DNA from: Hericium rajendrae
Lineage: Eukaryota; Basidiomycota; Agaricomycetes; Russulales; Hericiaceae
NCBI GenBank assembly: GCA_033439255.1
Contig: CM065878.1
Span: 2,976,001-3,040,000 of the forward strand
Reading direction: 5' to 3'
DNA length: 64,000 nt
Under the pieces are notes generated by a model, which worked only from the letters and a program-made list of their open reading frames with translations, had not been told where the DNA came from and made no database searches. Below, piece after piece: positions 1 through 11,664 of this stretch (positions within the stretch are counted from its first letter, which is position 1; the number at the start of each line of letters is the position of its first letter). A program made the position numbers and the translations under genes.

Positions 1-1357
1 TTTTCCAGTTTCACAAGGAAAGCTTCCTGCCATCGTTGGAGACGGCGGCCAAGCCACTTTGAAACCGGCAGCTGTATTGGCTGAAAGCGATGCAGATGGT
101 AGACTTTCAAACGAAGTGGCAAAGGCTGTGGCAAACGCCTTTGTTTCGCATGCGGCATTCATGAAGATGTATTCGACATATATCAAGTAAGTCGATTTCT
201 GATCGTTCTACATTCCCTCCTTACCATCGATTGTAGTAATTTTGATAACTCGGTTCAACGTATCAAATATTGGCTTTCGGATCGCTCGCTTGCTGGGACA
301 GCAAGTCCTCCGTCCCACATTTCACCATCGTCCAGCAATGCTCAGATGATTGGTCTTGGATTAGCTATATCGGCGATCAGTGCTCCGGCTATGAGTCCTG
401 ACGGTGTTCCTGCTGGAGTAGGGCCGTTGTCGTCCAGTCAACGCAAACGCATCAAAACATATCTGAAGCGATGCCGGATGAGCCCGCGCCACTCCCAGTT
501 AAATTTGGAGGGTTACTTGTTGCTTCCTGTACAACGGATACCACGATACCGACTGCTGGTGAGATGATGCCATTTACTTGTTTTCAAGTAAGAATTCTGA
601 CATCGTATTAGTTGGAAGAACTTATTCGGAGTACTCCTCCGACCTACGATTACTTGGATCCTTTGGATAAGGCCCTGGCTGAGATATCATCACTGGCTAC
701 GAACATGAACGAAGGAAAGCGGGAATCGGAGTCTCGACGCAAGCTTGTTCAATGGCAAGCGAGAATTCGCGGAAAGTTCCCAAGTCCATTGGTCCAACCG
801 CATCGGTGAGTGAAGATTCTTCCTCTCGCCTGTAATAAATAGCTTAGGTATCTGTAGACGCTTAATCATGGATGGACCATTGCTTTTGACGAGAGTAGTG
901 CGGAAGGCAACTATCGCATTTGAGGTGATCAATGCTCAAGGCGATCCATCCAATGTTCAAGTAGAATGCTTGTCGCCCGAACAGACCCCTCGATCACTCA
1001 TCGGCATCTTGTGCAACGACCTACTTGTTCTCTGTCGCGATCCCACTGACGGCAAGGACCCGAATGCATATGTTGACCTTTGGGCTGTCCTTCGCATGCA
1101 GACCCTGCCGCAACCTGCAAGTATTGTACATGGAAATGGTCAGTTCTGTCTTACATTCTAAACTCACATCTACTTATTTCGAGTACACAGTATTGCGTCT
1201 CGTCGATAATAAGGCCATTCTTTATTTCGAGGCATCATCGACATCAGATGCTCTTACTTGGTTCCGTGGTAAGTGTGCGCCAGGATTTATCACGTACACA
1301 GACTCACGTCAAATTTTTCCAGCAATCAACCTCCATATCCCAACCAACAAGACCTGA
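1..1357 (+). CDS. RhoGEF (DH-PH) protein, 3' end
   Basis: This is the C-terminal part of a guanine-nucleotide exchange factor for Rho-type GTPases, which would act at membranes in polarity signalling. An intron acceptor sits at about position 8, so the gene begins outside the window. Exons end at 187, 558, 805, 1138 and 1268, and the stop is at 1355-1357. The hallmark is the conserved third helix of the Dbl-homology domain, read across the 559-611 intron as LLLPVQRIPRYRLLLEEL. It is preceded by an S/P-rich insert and followed by a pleckstrin-homology-like module (RRLIMDGPLL to ALTWFRAINLH). The frame is open across all junctions, with no indel seen. The family is clear; the exact orthologue (Rom/Bem/Cdc24 type) cannot be told from this portion. 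Confidence 0.88.
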
Positions 1358-2223
1358 AAAGGGAAGTCCGTTATCGCCACTTGTTCCGTAACCGCATTTT
1401 CTCTTCGTGATCGCAGCGCGTGAACATATCCTGTCATTTATGCACCTTTCGAACTCGTCCACATTGTACCACATGCATCATTCCATCATCTGTGCTCGTA
1501 TCCTACCTCAAACCCACTCGTTCGATCTCAATAAATATTCATTATTCCTTCCCTTCGGATCGCACTTTTGCCGTTCGAAGACCTATTTGCTCGTATTATA
1601 ATACTTTGCTCATAGATTTGTCGTATATACAAATATACGATGTGTATGGTCGACGAACCAGCAATTTCTTCGATTCCCGTCGCCGTATGAGGTCTGCCAA
1701 CAATTTTGGTCGGAAGATCTCGGAACAGAAGCGGATGCAGCGCAGACTAATATTTCACGGTAACGACAAAGGTCACCTATTTAGATTTTTTTGCGATGCC
1801 GCTTTGGGGAGGGGAGTAGTCGAAGATTTCGGACATCCCGGATGAGGGAGCCTCGTGTCGGGAAATAAATCCTCGGGGCGTCTTAGTGCCGTTGGTTGTC
1901 TTCCAGCGACGACACGCGACACGAGAACCTGCAGCTGATATCCGCAGCTTATTTCTCCACCCATTCATGATACCCGGACAAGCCACGGCTTGACCTTTTT
2001 GCCCCGGTCTACTGTATATAGTCTAGTTTGCATCGAGAATGCAGCGCTAAGACCCGTCCGTGAACGATACAAAGACGATGCTGGAGACTAGGAAGAACTT
2101 CCTATTGCAAGAACAAAACGGTATGAATAATTGCACATTATAATAGCTTGAAGTTCGACGCATGCTATGTGGAGTATAGAGTACATCCCCAACCAAACCT
2201 TACACATCCAGGACTAACTTGAA
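1358..2223. other. Intergenic region between two convergent genes
   Basis: It holds the 3' flanks of the RhoGEF gene (left) and the first permease gene (right), which converge here. Open frames of up to 141 codons exist on both strands but show no recognisable protein, splice structure or codon pattern. No RNA gene or repeat was recognised. Confidence 0.6.
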
Positions 2224-4425
2224 TTACATCTGTACCAAAGCCATTAGCATTCTGCCAGTTGCATTAGCAATAAAAAGATACTCACCAGCCATTGCCAGAA
2301 CGCTTCCCACCTGTTCCGCGGCGGAGGCTCATCGTAGCACTCCGCCTCGATCTCGGCGATGTCAGAGATGAAGTCCATGTCTTCCGCCTTTACCCACGGC
2401 GTGCGATACCACAGCCGCGAGCCGGCGTAGAGGATCGGGAAGAGGATGAACGGCAGATAGTTCGTGACGAAGAACGCGGTGTCCCAGTTGTCCTTCAAAA
2501 AGACCGACCACCCGCTAAACTGTACTCGAGATAGAACGTCAGCAGCAGTATCATGGCACCCGGCAGGCGGGCGGATACTCACAAAGCAGATGACGACGGT
2601 CGCTCCGGCGGACCAGTACGCGGCGTACGGCTGGAGGGGGGACGAGAACGGGAGCTTCCTGCGGTCGATGCCCTGCGCCTTGCAGCCCGCGTAGAAGCGG
2701 ATGTACGTGACGGAGATGCCGAACCACGTCATGAGGCCTGCGACGGAGGTCATGTTCGCGAACCAGCCGAAGACCTTGCCCGAGCCGGACTTAACACCCA
2801 TATATGCGAGGAAGGAGAAGGCGGTGGAGATGAAGAGCGCGTAGATGGGCAGGCCGTTGCGGGTCACCTTGGAGAAGATTTTGGCGCGTTTCCGGATACC
2901 GCGAGGCCATCTATGCGCGGTATATGAGCGTTGGGAGAATTGTCACTGTTCGGGAGGAGCTTACAGAGTGCGCGAGAACTGGTGTACATGTCGCTAGACG
3001 CTGCAGACCACGCGGATGTCAAGAGACAAGCATTGATGATCTGTACAAGGATGAAATCAGCAACAGCACCCAAAAGCATAACGAAGACGCATACATGTGG
3101 CAGCACCTTGATACCGCTGTTCTGGATGGCAATGACGAAGGGAGACGCCGCAGCCGTACCGGAGGTCAAGTTGAGACGCGGATCGGACGACGGGACAAGC
3201 CAGCCGATGATAATGACACCCCCAACGTAGAACAGCAGGATACGAACGTAGACACGGCGGATAGCCTTGGGCAGGTTCCGCCTCGGGTTCTTCGCCTCAC
3301 CGGCTGCGATCTGTCAAAAATGAGATGGGCGCTGCGCAATAGATGATGAGGGTAAACGTACCGCAGTGATTTCTGTGCCAATGAACGAGAATGCCGCTCC
3401 GGTCATCACGGCCCACCAGCCAAGGAAGCGGCCCTCAGAACCACTGATTCCATTGTACTGCACGAATGGACCAGGGTGTTTCCAGTAGCGGAAACCGATA
3501 CGGTCGTGATTGGGGCCTCCTCCGAGATCAAGCACGATCCCGAGGATGATGAGACCTGATTATTCAAATCCAGATAAGCCACCTGCCAAAAAGCAAAAAC
3601 GCCATCCAATACGCACCAGTAATGGTGATGACCTTGATGGACGCGAAGATAAACTCTGCTTCACCATAAGCACCTGAATATTTTCTTATAGATCAATGGC
3701 GCTGAGATGTGAAGCAGGGGATTACGAACCAGCGCCGAGGAAATTGATAGTGACGACGACAACCAGACATATCGTGACCCATGCGGCATTCAAGTTGACA
3801 TTCTTATCCCAGAAATTGATAAGCACCGCCGCGGCGCTCAGCTCCGCGGGTAAGACAATGGTCCAGTTGTACCAGTAATTCCAGCCCATGGTAAAGGAGA
3901 GCGCGGGGTCCACAAAACGCTCGGCAAGCTTGATATGTCCACCGGGTATGGGCAAGTACGAAATCATCTCGCCCAGAGAGATCTGTGCTTTGGCTTCAAA
4001 CGTAATTCAGAGACGTTCAGTATGGTGACTGACCATTGTGCTATAGCAGATCGAACCGACGACCAGGTAGCCAAGGAGGAGACCAACGGGGCCTCCATTT
4101 GCTAAAGAAGAAGCGGTTCCCAGGAACAGACCCGTACCGATAACACCTGCGATAACTGTCTCTACGATACTCCAATGTTGAGATAGGGATATACATACCG
4201 CCAATACTGCAAGAATAGTCACGTCAGAACGCACAGAAAACACAAACGTAAGACATACCTAATCATAGAAATGTGCCGGTTCTTGAGCTGGCGCTTCAGC
4301 CTGTGCACGGGCTCGCCGCCCTCGAGGTGACCCTCCCCATGATAGTCGTTTGAGGCGGGCGCGGTGTACGCCTCATGCTTGCCCGCCGAGTTCTTCTCGG
4401 AAGCGGAATCGTCGGAGGGGGCCAT
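2224..4425 (-). CDS. Amino acid permease (YAT/GAP1-like), tandem copy 1
   Basis: This is a 12-TM amino acid:proton symporter of the fungal YAT family, located in the plasma membrane. Eleven exons (high to low): 4425-4259, 4206-4199, 4146-4034, 3982-3730, 3673-3617, 3555-3362, 3310-3095, 3040-2965, 2910-2583, 2519-2286, 2229-2224. The hydrophilic N-terminus ends in RQLKNRHISMI. It is followed by the signature SIGGVIGTGLFLGT, whose SIGG is carried by an 8-nt exon, and later by GGHIKLAERF, SFIGTEITA and AYMGVKSGSG. The acidic C-tail EDMDFISDIAEIEAE ends in WQWLM, the final Met plus stop forming a 6-nt exon. The sum is 1652 nt: one base is missing in the T-run 2879-2882 (between NAPK and the IFSKVTRNG reading), and correcting it gives 550 aa. 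Substrate specificity cannot be read. Confidence 0.9.
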
Positions 4426-5633
4426 AGTGAAGGCCTGCGGGGCTTATGAGGACCACCGGGAGAAGAGCAACCAAAAAAAGAGCTAGGTTACAGAAGCACA
4501 TGTGGCACGGGAGCGCCCTCTTATATGGGAGATTGGAGACGGTGGAAGTAGCCGAGCAGGTCGTTATCGTATACAGTGTCTTGGCCCTGGCTCATTGATG
4601 CGTAGGTCCCAGATAAAGACGCGTGCCTGAAGGGGCGCGTCTGTCCAGGCAACCGCCAACACGCCAAATGTCAAGATAAATCCTTGCGCCGATAAGACGA
4701 ACGAACGTTATCGTCGAGCCCTGGCTGGAGCAACCTGCAGCCGCAGGTCGCTGTACCGTGGCGTACTCGATTTATGCATACGCCCGTCTGTGTCTGGAGG
4801 GCCATGGACCAGTATGAGCATGTGTCTTTGACAAGGCGAACCTGTGCACGAATTGAAGTGCATCTTGGCTTCGTTGTATGAATCGTGCCTGTACTTCTCT
4901 TAAGCGCTGAGCTATCATATAAGTCGCGAAGCCTACCTCAAGATTTACCTGCCTCCCGTTCCTTTTTATATGTCGCCTGGAACCGTGTCCTTAAACACAG
5001 CACGACTGTCTTCTATGCAACCCCATTGTAGGAAGCCAGGATTTGGTCTCCCAGTGGCCCAAAGGCGTCGCGGACCCATGTGATGGCGCAGTGTCGCGTG
5101 CCACATCATATACATCATGTGAAGTTAGACAACTACGGAGATAAAAACCCAGTAAGTAATTCAGTTGACAGGATGCAGGGATACAGACCATCAGTCGCTT
5201 AGGAACGTCCGGCCATAGTTCCCCCGCTGTCATGTTGAAAACTTTCAACCCGGAACGCGACGCGCGACGCAGACAGACGCAGACCGTCGGCGTCGGCGTC
5301 GGAGGCGGATCTGATAGCCGCGACTGTACCTGGCCCCGGCCGATACCCCACAACACTCCGCATGCCGTTTCACAGCAACATCTCAAAGTTGCAAATTTTT
5401 GCCTTTCACACAGCTGACCTGAATCGATCGACAAAACTTGCAAGAACCGTCAGAACACAAATGCCTTTGATTGCGTAGCAGAACAACAAATGAATGGGTA
5501 ACGGACTGTTACAGGGTAACACAGGGTAATTATACTTGTTGCCGGGGTATTTTACACGAGGGAACGGGCCCTCTAAATGTATATGCACGAGCTTCCAGGT
5601 AAGTCCGCACTACAGTACACATTGACACGCGGA
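4426..5633. other. Intergenic region between the tandem permeases
   Basis: It holds the promoter of permease 1 (with the GATA cluster described separately and a TATA-like ttatatgg near 4521) and the 3' flank of permease 2. The longest open frame (4991-5443, minus) has no recognisable features. No remnant of a third permease copy is visible. Confidence 0.6.
4564..4713. promoter_or_regulatory. Cluster of GATA-factor sites upstream of permease 1
   Basis: Five HGATAR matches on either strand lie 140-290 bp upstream of the permease 1 start: 4564-4569, 4611-4616, 4674-4679, 4690-4695 and 4708-4713. By chance about 0.4 would be expected in 150 bp. HGATAR is the site of AreA/Nit2/Gln3-type activators of nitrogen-uptake genes, so this cluster suggests nitrogen-responsive expression. 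That link is an inference from known fungal permease regulation. Confidence 0.5.
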
Positions 5634-7860
5634 TTACATCTGTTGAAGTGTCAGAATCATCGATGTCGCGGCACAGGCGAAGTCCAACGTACCAGCCACT
5701 GCCAGATCGCCTCCGTCCTGTTTCTAGGAGGGGGCTCGTCGTAGGTCTCGGCCTCGATCTCTGCTAGACCAGACACGAAGTCCATGTCTTCCGCAGCGAC
5801 GGGTTGCACGCGCGTCCAGAAGAACGAGATGGCGTACAGCACCGGGAAGAGCATGAAGGGCAGGTAATTCGTCACGAACGACGCTGTGTCCCAGTGACCC
5901 TTGATGAACACCGCGAAACCGCTGAACTGAAAACAGGCAGGCGCGTCAATTTCACATGTGGGCAAGATAGAAAGCAAGGCCACGTACGAAGCAGATGATG
6001 AAACACGAGATGGCTGCGTACCACGCCGCGAAAGGCTGCAGACCCGAGGCGTAAGGCAGCTTGGTCCGGTCAATGCCCTGAGCCTTGCAGCCTGCGTAGA
6101 AACGAATGTAGGTCACGGCGATGCCGAACCAGGTCATCAGACCTGCGATGGACGTCATGTTCGAAAACCACGTGAAAACTGCGCCGGAGCCGCTGTTAAT
6201 GCCCATGAACGCGAGGAGCGCGAACAAAGTCGAGAGCACGAGGGCCACCCAGGGCAAGGCCGTTGCGTGTGGTGCGTTGGAAGATCTTGGGCGCGTTTCC
6301 GGCCACCGACAAGCCATCTGTTGTCAACGGCAATTGGTCAGTGAACGAAATGACAGAAAGACGACTGCTACTTACACATAGCGCGGGAACTGGTGTACAT
6401 GTCACTAGAAGCCGCAGACCAGGCAGATGTGAGAAGCGCCGCATTAATGACCTGTCATACATGACGCTCAATTAATAGCCGAGATACGCACGTCCCTCAA
6501 GAGACTCACACTTGGAAGAGCCTTGATCCCGGCATTCTGGATGGCAATAACGAATGGAGATCCTCCAGCGTTGGTCGAGTTCAGACCGAGGCCGGGCTGA
6601 TTGGACGGGACGAGCAGGCCAATGACTACGACACCACCGATGTAGAACAGCAGGATCCGGACGTACACCCGGCGGATCGCCTTCGGGAGATTGCGTCGCG
6701 GATTCTTAGCCTCACCAGCAGCAATCTACAGCAGGTTACTTCAGATTGACTGCGGCACAACAATGGAAGTTTCGACACATACTGCAACAATCTCGGTTCC
6801 GATGAAGGAGAAGGCGGCCTGGGTCATGACAGCCCACCATCCCAGGAAGCGCCCTTTCGTGCCAGCAATGCCGTCATACTGAACGAAGGGGCCAGGATTC
6901 TTCCAGTACCGGAAGCCGAGTCGGTCATGGTTGGGCCACCACCGAGGTCGAGGACGATACCAAGGATGATAAGACCTATGACGTCGGGTGAGCCCCAAGC
7001 GATTATCTCCAATCGGACAGCACCCACCAGTGATAGTAACGACCTTGATCGAAGCGAAGATGAATTCGGCTTCCCCATAAACACCTGCGCGCGGGATCTC
7101 AGTTCCGGGGAAATCGAGGCAATTGATGATGTCGCTTACCAGCGCCCATGAAATTGATAGCGACCACGACGAGCAGGCATATGATGATCCACACCGAGTT
7201 GTTGACGGTCCTGTTCCAGTAGTTGATGAGCACGGACGCTGCGCTCAGCTCCGCGGGCAGGATGAACGTCCAGTTGTACCAGTAGTTCCAGCCCATTGTG
7301 AACGAGAGCGCCGGGTTCACGAAGCGCTCCGCGAGCTTGATATGCCCACCGGGTATAGGGAGGAAGGCGATCATTTCGCCGAGGGAGACCTGATACGCGC
7401 CCGGTCAGCTGGGTGCACATGAAATGTTCGTGGGGACAGCCGGACGGACCATGACGCTGTAGCATACGGTGCCTACGACGGCATACCCAAGGAGCAGACC
7501 GACGGGGCCGCCGTTCGCAAGGGAGGTCGCGGTTCCCAGGAAAAGACCAGTCCCGATGACACCTAAATATAGTCGCGTGCTCAATAAATCATGACCCGCG
7601 GAGGGTGATCGATATGTACGTACCGCCAATACTGCAAACATCGACAGGTCAGACGAGGCGACGCTACAAGCAGACGGGACATACCTGATCATGGCAATGT
7701 GTCTGTTCTTCAGCTGCCGCTTGAGCTTCTGCTGCTCGGGCGGCGCACCGCCGCCTTCGAGGTAAGAATTGGAATCATCTGTGACATCGGCCGCGGCGGT
7801 CGTGTGCACCTCCGTCTTCTCATTCTTCAGTTTCTCATCGTAGCTGTCCCCGGAAGACAT
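5634..7860 (-). CDS. Amino acid permease (YAT/GAP1-like), tandem copy 2
   Basis: This is a paralogue of the gene at 2224-4425, same orientation, with all ten introns at the same positions: exons 7860-7685, 7631-7624 (8 nt), 7562-7450, 7389-7140, 7084-7028, 6975-6783, 6725-6510, 6451-6376, 6317-5988, 5926-5693 and 5639-5634 (6 nt, Met plus stop). It has the same signature IGGVIGTGLFLGT, GGHIKLAERF, SFIGTEIVA and acidic tail EDMDFVSGLAEIEAE. Two compensating indels are seen: a base missing in the G-run 6933-6935 (before PNHDRLGFRYW) and an extra A at 6256-6257 (between TTRNG and LPWVAL). With both corrected the protein is 552 aa. It arose by tandem duplication; the two N-terminal tails differ, so the copies are not recent. 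Confidence 0.9.
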
Positions 7861-8630
7861 AGCGAGGGACGTCGCTGGAAGGGATGGTCGGGAGAGATGG
7901 TGGCAGAAGGGGGGAAGATCTGAAAAATGGGCCCCGCATAATTATAATTATAATGACGCCCAGTGGAGAAGGCCGCATGACCGCATGATGAGGGTTTGAT
8001 GGGGTAGAACATATGGTACGAAGAACACCATTCGGGCTACTTCGGCGCGTCGCGCTCGGTCATCCGGGTTCCTGTCGTCGTCGGGCAGCACGCGCATTTC
8101 TCTCCGTCGCGCCAATCCACCGGCGCATCGCAAATTTCGAGCATAGCCGTTCGCGTACTAACGCGCCCCGCACCTGCTATCTCGCTTGCCCGACGTCGCT
8201 TCGTCTTCGTATATCGTTGCATGCGGCGGTGCTTGATGAATCAAAGGACTCATCGCGTCCCGTTCATTCGATTCTCGTAACGCACAGAGCTCGACTCGTT
8301 ATCGCGCAGAATCAGCTACGCGGTTTGAAAAATCACCCCACGTCTGGCTTTCAACGGCCTGCAAAAATTCTCGATCACCTCCCCCGGTGCTGGATCGCGA
8401 CCGACTGTTACCGTTTCGATTTGCATGTTCCGGCAAATTCCCCGCATCTTTATCAGGCACACCCGTGGCCGGATCAGCCTGGAACTGTCAGTCTTGCAAT
8501 GCTCCACCAGATGACTCGACAAACCTGACTGGAAGGCTCCGCCCGAGGAAAGTTATATATTCCACGCAGTCCTGGTGCAATCCATACAGTTAAAACAAAT
8601 AAGTTAAGAGTGTGCCAGAAGATACACGTA
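7861..8630. other. Intergenic region
   Basis: It holds the promoter of permease 2, with an AT-rich stretch around 7937-7953, and the 3' flank of the membrane-protein gene to the right. A 171-codon plus-strand frame (8013-8528) is R/H/S-rich, without domains or splice support, and is judged non-coding. Confidence 0.55.
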
Positions 8631-10226
8631 TCATCGCCATAACCAGAGTCCTGCAACAACCAGGCATGGGAGTCCAACCGTTAATCTCCACAGAATGCGT
8701 TCTACAACCCGTATGAAAGCCGGCTCCTTTCTCCCAAATATTCTCAGCACTGTCCTCGGTAACAAGATGAGTACGATTCTAGGTAGGTTTAGTGGCGGAG
8801 GGAAGACATGCGGGGCGGAGTACATCATCACGGCGGAGACGAAAATCCTGCGCGCCTGGTACCCCACCGGCTGCGAATACCGGTCCCACGGATTCGACGG
8901 GCGGTGAGGCAGGGAGAGCAGGGATGCGCTGAAAAGCACGAGTAGGGCCGTTGAGGCGAGGACGAGGAACTGGACAATGGCCCAGAGGATGAGCAGTCCC
9001 TGCCGTGTCTGCATTGGTGCTGTAGAGCTCAGCAGGAGCGTGAGGGGAAAGTGAGGGAAGGATTCAATGATGGACACCGAGAGCAGATAAGACGATACAA
9101 GGAATGCGGGGAGGTAGAAAAGCGCCACGGGGAAGAGCGTCCGCGTGAATTCGTACCAAAGGAGCGACGACAGCGGTAATGTGATGTGGACCGGCAGAAA
9201 GAAATTGGGGCTGGGTGGACGGGGTAGATGCAGGAGGAGGATGTGAAGAACCAGAGAGAACAAAAGGATTGTGTAGGATGTGTCGCCAGGAAATGGAGCA
9301 GCTGGTAAGCTGTACAAAAATGCTAAGATGACGAGGGCTGACGGGAAGACCTGAGGAGTGGATGGCCGACACAGTATACTGAATGAATACAGAAGGAGCA
9401 AGATTTCTCGCGCCCCTATAACTCTAGATGCCATGGTGATTATGGGTCTTTCTGGAGGATTCAATACATAGTGGGCAAGCAAAGCCAGATACCCGAGCTG
9501 CAATAGCGTGTCGAAAGCGTGTATTACCCTGAAACCGCGCGTTCATTACGACATCTTTGTAAAGCCATATTGTCAACTCACCTCGGGGTCGACTTTGCAT
9601 CAAAATGCTGGACTGCACGCTCCCATAACGAAGGCGCGGGATCCACTAGTCTCCCGTGACGCCAGGTACGCTCTAAACTCAAGAGGACCAGCCGGTGCGA
9701 CAGCAAAGCTTCCGGCGCATCTGACTGCTTGAGAAAATCCACGACTATGGAACGCTGCGTATCAGCACACCATCCACGTACGCGGAAGACAGTAGCACAA
9801 ACCTCGAACGACCTCCCCCTGTGCGTCCACCAGCGGGAACTCGCACCACAAGCACTGTTCGATCTCCAGGCTCGTCCTCTCCACCTCCACGAAATCCGAC
9901 CATGTCAGCAGCACATGCCGCTCGAGCTCCTGCGCGTCGTCCGCGGCTACCAGCTCTTGCGACCACACTTCCCACACGTCCCCGCGCGCGCAGGTCGCGC
10001 GCTTCGTCAGGATATACGACTGTAGTAGTACAATGAGCCGGAACGCGGTCTCCTCCACGGTCGACGGTAAGGGCGGGATGAGCGTGCCGTCGCGCGTGAT
10101 GGCCTGCGCGCCCTGCGCGCGGATGCGTTCGACGGTGGGCGTGATGGGTGGACGCGAGGGCGTGCGGGGGCGGCGGTGCTCGCCGAGGAGGGCAGTCGCC
10201 TCATCTGGTGTGGAGAGTCCGGACAT
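8631..10226 (-). CDS. Multi-pass membrane protein of unknown function, faintly TRPY/Yvc1-like
   Basis: Two long frames are one spliced gene. Exons: 10226-9813, 9754-9582 and 9528-8631, total 1485 nt, 494 aa, phases consistent. Start at MSGLSTPDEATALL; an upstream in-frame start at 10364 is possible but would overlap the divergent promoter. The N-terminal about 190 residues are helical and soluble (VEETAFRLIVLLQSYI, then VVDFLKQSDAPEALLSHR). They are followed by about eight hydrophobic segments starting at LLQLGYLALLAHYVL. The order 'helical region, W..G.LV, HFD, then first TM' recalls the vacuolar cation channel Yvc1 of yeast, but no pore motif was recognised, so this link is weak. The gene is divergent from TVP23 over a 170-bp shared promoter. 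Confidence 0.7.
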
Positions 10227-10396
10227 GGTCTGGGATGAGGGGCATCGAGAGGGGCGGGAGGTCGTCGGTGAGGCGAAATAGGCGCACGTGCATCGGATCA
10301 GTTGTAGGCGTTTATGGATCCCTTCTTCCGTCACCGCGCCCTCGCCCCGCCACCGCCGTATCATACCTGCCCCATACTCACAGGTCCGACTCTGTC
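10227..10396. promoter_or_regulatory. Short bidirectional promoter (membrane protein / TVP23)
   Basis: Only 170 bp separate two divergent start codons, so both genes must be driven from this interval or from within each other's 5' region. It is GC-rich, with no TATA box recognised. Confidence 0.5.
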
Positions 10397-11664
10397 ATGA
10401 GCATTGCCACTCCCCTGCTCGAGACAATCGAGCCAGATGAGCCCAGTGCGCCAACGCAGCCTGTCTCAGGAAATCAGAATGCCACGAGCAACACACGCCC
10501 CGCAGTCATCAACCCGAACAACCAATCTGCAGGTCTTGCCCCCACACAGAACGACGCAGAATCAGGTGCGCATTGCACTATCTGTCTATTTCTCGCGACT
10601 TACATCCATTCCAGGTCTCGCAGGCATATTCCGCCAAGTACGTACCCGCTCATCTGTGCGCAGTGCATACTCACTGGCCGTACACAGTCCGCGCATCCTC
10701 TCGCGCTCTTCTTCCTATTCATATTCCGCATCGCCGCAATAACGACGTACATCCTATGTGGATTCTTCACGAGCAACTATGTTGTCTCAGTCCGTCTTCT
10801 TCCCTCACACGCGCCGCTGCTTCTGACTGGTGCATGTACAGACCGTTGTGGTGGTTGTTCTGCTCGCTATGGACTTCTGGAACTGTCGGGTGCGTTTCAT
10901 CTGTCTTTCTCGTGTGGTTTATGTTAATAGGCGCATAGAACGTGTCGGGGCGCACGTTGGTAGGCCTCCGGTTCTGGAATCAGGTATGCTTCCTCGATCT
11001 GCGAACCTGCGCGTGAGGGCTGAATGCCATGTCCCAGGTGGATGATGACGGCGAAAGCTACTGGGTCTTCGAGAGCCGAGATGTACGTGCTTTCATATCG
11101 ATGGGCCTGTCCGGTAAGCGTACACCTGACGGCGCGATCAGCCCACACGACCCGCGAACCCTGTCGATTCCAAGTACGTGTATCTCTCCATACTCGTCGC
11201 GCCCACATAACCCATTGCGGCCTCTTCTCAGGATGTTCTGGGTATGTGTATCTGTTTCATCCGTCCAGTGCCTACCACTCATCGCCGGATTGACAGACGG
11301 CGCTCTACCTCTTCCCCGCGCTCTGGCTCGTCCTCTTCATCGTCTCCTCCTCAAATTCAACCTCTCGTACGTCCCTCCCGCATAGCCCAAAAATGTCAAT
11401 CACACCGTTTCAGATTCGCGCCAATAGTGCTCCTGGCCCTCATCTTCAACATCACCAACGCCGTTGGCTTCACCTACGCGTACGCACCCCTGCTCCTCCA
11501 GATAAACTCACACTCACACACCGTCCGACAGCGATCGCGATGCGAAACAGCGCTGGGCGCGCAACGCCGCGTCCGCAGGGTGGAATATGGGCATGGGCGG
11601 TCTCGGTGGGACGATCCTCACCGGCGTCATGAAGAACAGCGTCGGGCGCGTCTTCGGCTCCTAG
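10397..11664 (+). CDS. TVP23: Golgi membrane protein Tvp23 (FAM18/TVP23 family)
   Basis: This is a small four-TM protein of late-Golgi vesicles, implicated in vesicle traffic. Eleven exons: 10397-10565, 10615-10637, 10688-10789, 10842-10889, 10939-10983, 11038-11082, 11142-11173, 11232-11241 (10 nt), 11297-11366, 11414-11479 and 11532-11664. Family landmarks read across the junctions: [55 protein letters not shown], then ADRDAKQRW. In the ninth exon the frame changes between LWLVLFIV and LLKFNLS, consistent with one missing base within 11341-11351. With that base the total is in frame and gives about 248 aa. The N-terminal about 55 residues are polar and poorly conserved. Confidence 0.88.

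Noticed and set aside
2244-2867. Reading the permease 1 C-terminal half as a separate gene
   Set aside because: Its only start would be a GTG inside a conserved segment; homology with copy 2 shows it continues from the upstream exons after one missing base.
4991-5443. 150-codon minus-strand frame between the permeases
   Set aside because: Cys/Arg-rich without motifs, sits in the permease 1 promoter, no splice or neighbour support.
8013-8528. 171-codon plus-strand frame
   Set aside because: Composition typical of random GC-rich sequence, no domain, overlaps intergenic DNA only.
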